A stretch of DNA of 8,219 nucleotides, from contig JAIRXZ010000105.1 in the NCBI GenBank assembly GCA_031267995.1, forward strand, positions 1 through 8,219. The letters run 5' to 3'. A model generated the notes under the pieces. That model was not told the DNA's origin, searched no databases, and was given only the letters and a program-made list of their open reading frames with translations. Origin of the DNA: Odoribacteraceae bacterium (GTDB lineage: Bacteria > Bacteroidota > Bacteroidia > Bacteroidales > Marinifilaceae). Numbering within the stretch: the first letter of the stretch is position 1; the number at the start of each line of letters is the position of its first letter. This document shows positions 5,597 to 8,219 of the stretch, piece after piece. The translations under genes were made by a program, and so were the position numbers.

Positions 5597-7588
5597 ATGT
5601 TTGACATTTTAGAACTAAACGAGAAATTACTCCCGGAATTGCGCCTGATCGCGAAAGAATTGAATGTAAAAAGAGTGGAATCGTATCTCAAAAAAGATTT
5701 GATATACAAAATACTGGATCAGCAAGCCATCGTGCCGGCGGAGGATACCGTGCCGGTTGACCCGAGAGAAAAACCACGCGCGAGAGCGCCCCGCGCCGAG
5801 GCCGCGAGACCTAACGAAATCAAGAGAGAGAGAAAACCGAAACTCGACAAGGAGAAAAAAGAGGCACCCGTCGCCAAACAACCCGAAAAAGAGGCAACGC
5901 CCGCCGAACAGCGACCCAACGCGCCCGAAGGTGAAAAGAAAAGCCGCAGGAGACGCGGTGGACAGCAAGCGAAAGCAGAAGTCAAGCAAGAACAACCCGC
6001 ACCCGCGCCCAAGGAGGAACCCATCAAGACGATCCACAACGCCATCCTCGACCAGGACGTCGTCCTCAAAGTCATCGAGGCAAAAACCAAGGAGAAGGAA
6101 GCCGCCGCCCCCGACCAGCAGCCCGATGAAAAACCTCGGGTACGCCGCGCTCCCCGCGTCTTCACCGAAAAAAGGCCGGTGATCGAGCCGCCCAAAAGCG
6201 AAGAAGAAAAACCCCAGGAACCCAAGCCCGCGAAAGAGCAGCAGGAAAAACCGGAAGAAAAACCCGTCAAGCGTCCCATCCTCGTCAAGCGCGCCGAGAG
6301 GGACATCGAAGCCATACAACAACCCTTCGAGGAGGAGGACGACGACGAGCCAACCCCCTCCCGCCCGACCATCGACCCCGTCCGTCCCGACCTCCTCTCC
6401 TACCGCGAGGACGACGACCGCCGCGACAACAAACTGAAATACGACAAACGCGACAAATACTACGAATTTGACGGCATCATCCTCCACGCCGGCGTCCTGG
6501 AGATCATGCCCGACGGCTACGGCTTCCTGCGCTCGTCGGACTACAACTACCTCAACTCCCCCGACGACATATACGTCTCCCAGAGCCAGATCAAACTCTT
6601 TGGTCTCTCCACCGGCGACACCGTGGAGGGCACCGTCCGCCCGCCCAAAGAGGGCGAAAAATACTTCCCCCTCATCAAAGTGGACAAAATCAATGGCAAA
6701 TCGCCGGAAGCCGTCCGCGATCGCATTCCCTTCGACCACCTCACCCCCCTCTTCCCCAACGAAAAATTCAATCTCACGGGCAGCGGCCGGGCAACCATCT
6801 CCACCCGCGTGGTAGACATGTTCGCCCCCATCGGCAAGGGGCAGCGCGGCCTCATCGTGGCGCAACCCAAGACGGGTAAAACCATGCTCCTGAAAGAGAT
6901 TGCCAACGCCATCTCCGCCAACAACCCGGAAGTGTACCTCATCATCCTCCTCATCGACGAACGCCCGGAGGAGGTCACGGACATGGCGCGCAGCGTCAAC
7001 GCGGAGGTCATCGCCTCCACCTTCGACGAACCGGCAGACCGCCACGTGAGGGTTGCGAACATCGTCCTCGAAAAGGCAAAACGCATGGTCGAGTGCGGCC
7101 ACGACGTGGTTATTCTCCTCGACTCCATCACCCGCCTGGCGCGCGCCTACAACACCGTATCCCCCGCCTCCGGCAAGGTACTGTCGGGAGGTGTCGACGC
7201 CAACGCCCTCCACAAACCCAAGCGCTTCTTCGGCGCCGCCCGCAACATTGAAAACGGCGGATCGCTCACCATCCTCGCCACCGCCCTCACGGAAACAGGC
7301 TCGAAGATGGACGACGTGATCTTCGAAGAATTCAAGGGCACGGGCAACATGGAGTTGCAGCTCGATCGCAAACTATCCAACCGCCGCATCTACCCCGCCG
7401 TCGACATCACCGCCTCCAGCACCCGCCGCGACGACCTCCTGCTCGACGACTACACCCTCAACCGCATCTGGATACTCCGAAATTACCTCACCGACATGAC
7501 CTCCGTCGAGGCCATGCAATTCGTCAAAGACCGCCTCGAAAAAACCCGGTCAAACGAAGAATTTCTGGTATCGATGAACGACAAGTAG
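5597..7588 (+). CDS. rho: Transcription termination factor Rho with long charged disordered insertion
   Basis: Rho is the hexameric RNA helicase that ends transcription at factor-dependent sites. The protein has 663 residues against 419 in E. coli. It has an N-terminal helical Rho_N domain (1-43), then about 240 residues rich in Lys, Glu, Pro, Arg, Ala and Gln (about 46-285). The cold-shock-type primary RNA site follows (about 288-365, with GYGFLRSSDYNYL at 308-320), then the RecA-like motor. Motor motifs are Walker A QPKTGKTM (423-430), catalytic-glutamate segment DERPEEVTDM (454-463), Walker B VVILLDSITRLARAYN (504-519), Q-loop region SGKVLSGGVDANAL (525-538), and RRIYPAVD (596-603) followed by the probable arginine finger R610. 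All key motor residues look intact. Similar insertions are known in Bacteroidota; in Bacteroides thetaiotaomicron the disordered region drives phase separation of Rho and affects gut fitness. The ATG at 5597 gives the expected MFDILELNEKLLPELR start. Codons are strongly NNC, opposite to the flippase gene on the same strand. Confidence 0.97.
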   Translation: MFDILELNEKLLPELRLIAKELNVKRVESYLKKDLIYKILDQQAIVPAEDTVPVDPREKPRARAPRAEAARPNEIKRERKPKLDKEKKEAPVAKQPEKEATPAEQRPNAPEGEKKSRRRRGGQQAKAEVKQEQPAPAPKEEPIKTIHNAILDQDVVLKVIEAKTKEKEAAAPDQQPDEKPRVRRAPRVFTEKRPVIEPPKSEEEKPQEPKPAKEQQEKPEEKPVKRPILVKRAERDIEAIQQPFEEEDDDEPTPSRPTIDPVRPDLLSYREDDDRRDNKLKYDKRDKYYEFDGIILHAGVLEIMPDGYGFLRSSDYNYLNSPDDIYVSQSQIKLFGLSTGDTVEGTVRPPKEGEKYFPLIKVDKINGKSPEAVRDRIPFDHLTPLFPNEKFNLTGSGRATISTRVVDMFAPIGKGQRGLIVAQPKTGKTMLLKEIANAISANNPEVYLIILLIDERPEEVTDMARSVNAEVIASTFDEPADRHVRVANIVLEKAKRMVECGHDVVILLDSITRLARAYNTVSPASGKVLSGGVDANALHKPKRFFGAARNIENGGSLTILATALTETGSKMDDVIFEEFKGTGNMELQLDRKLSNRRIYPAVDITASSTRRDDLLLDDYTLNRIWILRNYLTDMTSVEAMQFVKDRLEKTRSNEEFLVSMNDK

Positions 7589-7702
7589 TCGCCTCCCCTC
7601 ACCGCGCACGACGAAAAGAACCACGCTCCACGCGACCAACCAAAACGCTCCCCGGCCGCGCGTGTCAGCAACGATATAGTTTTTCGATTTTCAAGTGTGT
7701 CC

Positions 7703-7732
7703 TGGCGCCCGTCTCACGTGGCGCCACTTTTT
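7703..7732 (+). terminator. Intrinsic terminator after rho
   Basis: TGGCGCC (7703-7709) pairs perfectly with GGCGCCA (7720-7726); the 10-base interval can add three more pairs (CGT with ACG) around a bulged T. The stem is followed directly by C and T5 (7728-7732). It lies 114 bases after the rho stop and on the same strand, so it most likely ends the rho transcript. Confidence 0.75.
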
Positions 7733-7735
7733 ATG

Positions 7736-7786
7736 CCCGCCCCTGCCGTCCCTCTGCCGCCTCCCGCGCAGCGGGAGAGGGGCGGG
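7736..7786. repeat. Nested GC-rich inverted repeat (possible REP-like dispersed element)
   Basis: The outer arms CCCGCCCC (7736-7743) and GGGGCGGG (7779-7786) are perfect complements. Inside, CTCCCGC (7761-7767) and GCGGGAG (7771-7777) form a second perfect hairpin with a 3-base GCA loop. The left side keeps unpaired pyrimidine-rich sequence at 7744-7760. The shape resembles short palindromic extragenic repeats found between genes in many bacteria. One copy cannot prove a family. It has no T tract, so it is not an obvious second terminator. Confidence 0.5.
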
Positions 7787-7875
7787 ACGAGGCACTTATC
7801 CCCTCGAACCTTCCCCCATCCTCCCCCTCCTTTGTAAAAAAGTGTCCGCGCGTGCCCTTCGCGAGAAAAAAAGAT

Positions 7876-7883
7876 TACATTTG
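7876..7883 (+). promoter_or_regulatory. Promoter -7 element for galK
   Basis: TACATTTG followed by C is a perfect match to the Bacteroidota TAnnTTTG -7 box. It predicts a start near 7889, about 23 bases before the galK ATG at 7912, with an A-rich leader. A clear -33 TTTG at about 20 bp is missing (TTCG at 7858-7861 is only 14 bp away), which could mean the promoter needs an activator; that is speculation. Confidence 0.6.
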
Positions 7884-7911
7884 CAAAAAATCACCCGAAC
7901 ACCGAATAGAT

Positions 7912-8219
7912 ATGGATAAAAATGCACTAAAAAGAAAATTCCAGGAGATCTACGGGCGCGAAGCGGAATGCCTCTACTTCGCCCCGGGACGCGTCAACCT
8001 CATCGGCGAGCACACGGACTACAACGGCGGCTACGTCTTCCCCTGCGCCTTGAACTTCGGCACCTACCTCCTCGCCGCCCGTCGTTCCGACCGCAAATCG
8101 CGCTTCACCACCCTCAACTTCCCCCACGCCTCCAAGCTGGACGCGAGCCTCTTCCGCGGCGCCCCTCCCACCACCTGGGAGCGCTACCCCGTCGGCGTGA
8201 TGAAAGAATTTAGCAACGC
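7912..8219 (+). CDS. galK: Galactokinase, N-terminal part (cut by window edge)
   Basis: Galactokinase phosphorylates alpha-D-galactose at C1 with ATP, the committed step of the Leloir pathway, in the cytoplasm. The 102 visible codons hold the galactokinase signature GRVNLIGEHTDYNGGYVFP (26-44). It includes R27, the E33-H34 pair and D36, which by alignment to E. coli GalK hold the sugar and include the catalytic pair. The GHMP-kinase fold continues with a substrate-facing segment, WERYPVGVMKEF (about 88-99). The usual length is about 380-390 residues, so roughly three quarters lie beyond the right edge. The ATG at 7912 fits the family N-terminus. In Bacteroidota, galK is often near a sugar permease and galactose mutarotase; such partners would be downstream and are not visible. 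The gene has its own promoter and is insulated from rho by a terminator. Codons are strongly NNC, like rho. Confidence 0.95.
   Translation, partial: MDKNALKRKFQEIYGREAECLYFAPGRVNLIGEHTDYNGGYVFPCALNFGTYLLAARRSDRKSRFTTLNFPHASKLDASLFRGAPPTTWERYPVGVMKEFSN

Larger units (their letters stand above)
7589..7911. other. Intergenic region between rho and galK
   Basis: This 323-bp stretch has no supportable gene. It holds, in order, about 110 bp of C-rich sequence with no recognised element, an intrinsic terminator for rho (7703-7732), a nested GC-rich inverted repeat (7736-7786), a pyrimidine-rich segment (about 7798-7830), and the galK promoter (7876-7883). A 74-codon open frame at 7695-7919 starts inside the terminator stem region, is Pro/Arg/Leu-rich without domain character, and overlaps the galK start; it is not considered coding. 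Confidence 0.7.

Noticed and set aside
5627..7213. A 528-codon minus-strand open frame opposite rho
   Set aside because: It is a shadow of the C-ending codons of rho, with poly-Phe/Val/Gly/Leu composition and no domain pattern.
7695..7919. A 74-codon plus-strand frame between rho and galK
   Set aside because: It spans the terminator hairpin, the nested repeat and the galK promoter, and has no protein-like character.
1..8219. CRISPR array, tRNA/rRNA, transposon, phage, toxin-antitoxin or defence genes
   Set aside because: No direct repeats with spacers, cloverleaf-like sequences, transposase motifs or small paired genes were found; the window is filled by recognisable core genes.

Overview
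The window looks like ordinary chromosome from a GC-rich member of the Bacteroidota, probably Bacteroidales. Four things point there: several intergenic regions carry the Bacteroidota -7 promoter consensus TAnnTTTG, starts lack obvious Shine-Dalgarno sequences, rho encodes a long charged insertion typical of this phylum, and the divergent rsmA-mgtE / flippase-like arrangement is one I recall from Bacteroides relatives (recall, not checked). No rRNA, tRNA, CRISPR array, insertion sequence or phage gene was seen.

Layout. Positions 1-1116 (minus strand) hold two genes of an electron-transfer flavoprotein pair: an nfnA/PyrK-like FAD/NAD/[2Fe-2S] subunit and, 6 bases downstream, the N-terminal 102 codons of its GltD-like partner, cut by the window edge. 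A 55-bp divergent spacer separates them from a small plus-strand SUI1/YciH gene (1172-1519). A convergent spacer with two competing inverted repeats follows. Then comes the minus-strand pair rsmA (16S rRNA dimethyltransferase) and mgtE (Mg2+ transporter), overlapping by 19 bases with rsmA first. A 111-bp divergent spacer with a good plus-strand promoter leads to a plus-strand pair, a flippase-like membrane protein and rsmG (16S rRNA m7G methyltransferase), joined by an ATGA overlap. The long gene for termination factor Rho (5597-7588) follows, then a clear intrinsic terminator, a GC-rich nested inverted repeat, a consensus promoter, and the 5' end of galK, which runs off the right edge.

Function. 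Most genes are housekeeping: two 16S rRNA methyltransferases and a SUI1-family protein (ribosome and translation), Rho (transcription termination), MgtE (Mg2+), and the NfnAB-like pair (NAD(P)H and ferredoxin balance). galK begins the Leloir pathway for galactose. No defence, biosynthetic or mobile system is visible.

The most unusual large-scale signal is base composition. From 1 to about 4600 the plus strand is strongly G-rich whichever way the genes run. From about 5500 to the end it is strongly C- and A-rich. This is a GC-skew reversal inside one short window, with the polarity expected of a replication terminus or a rearrangement boundary.
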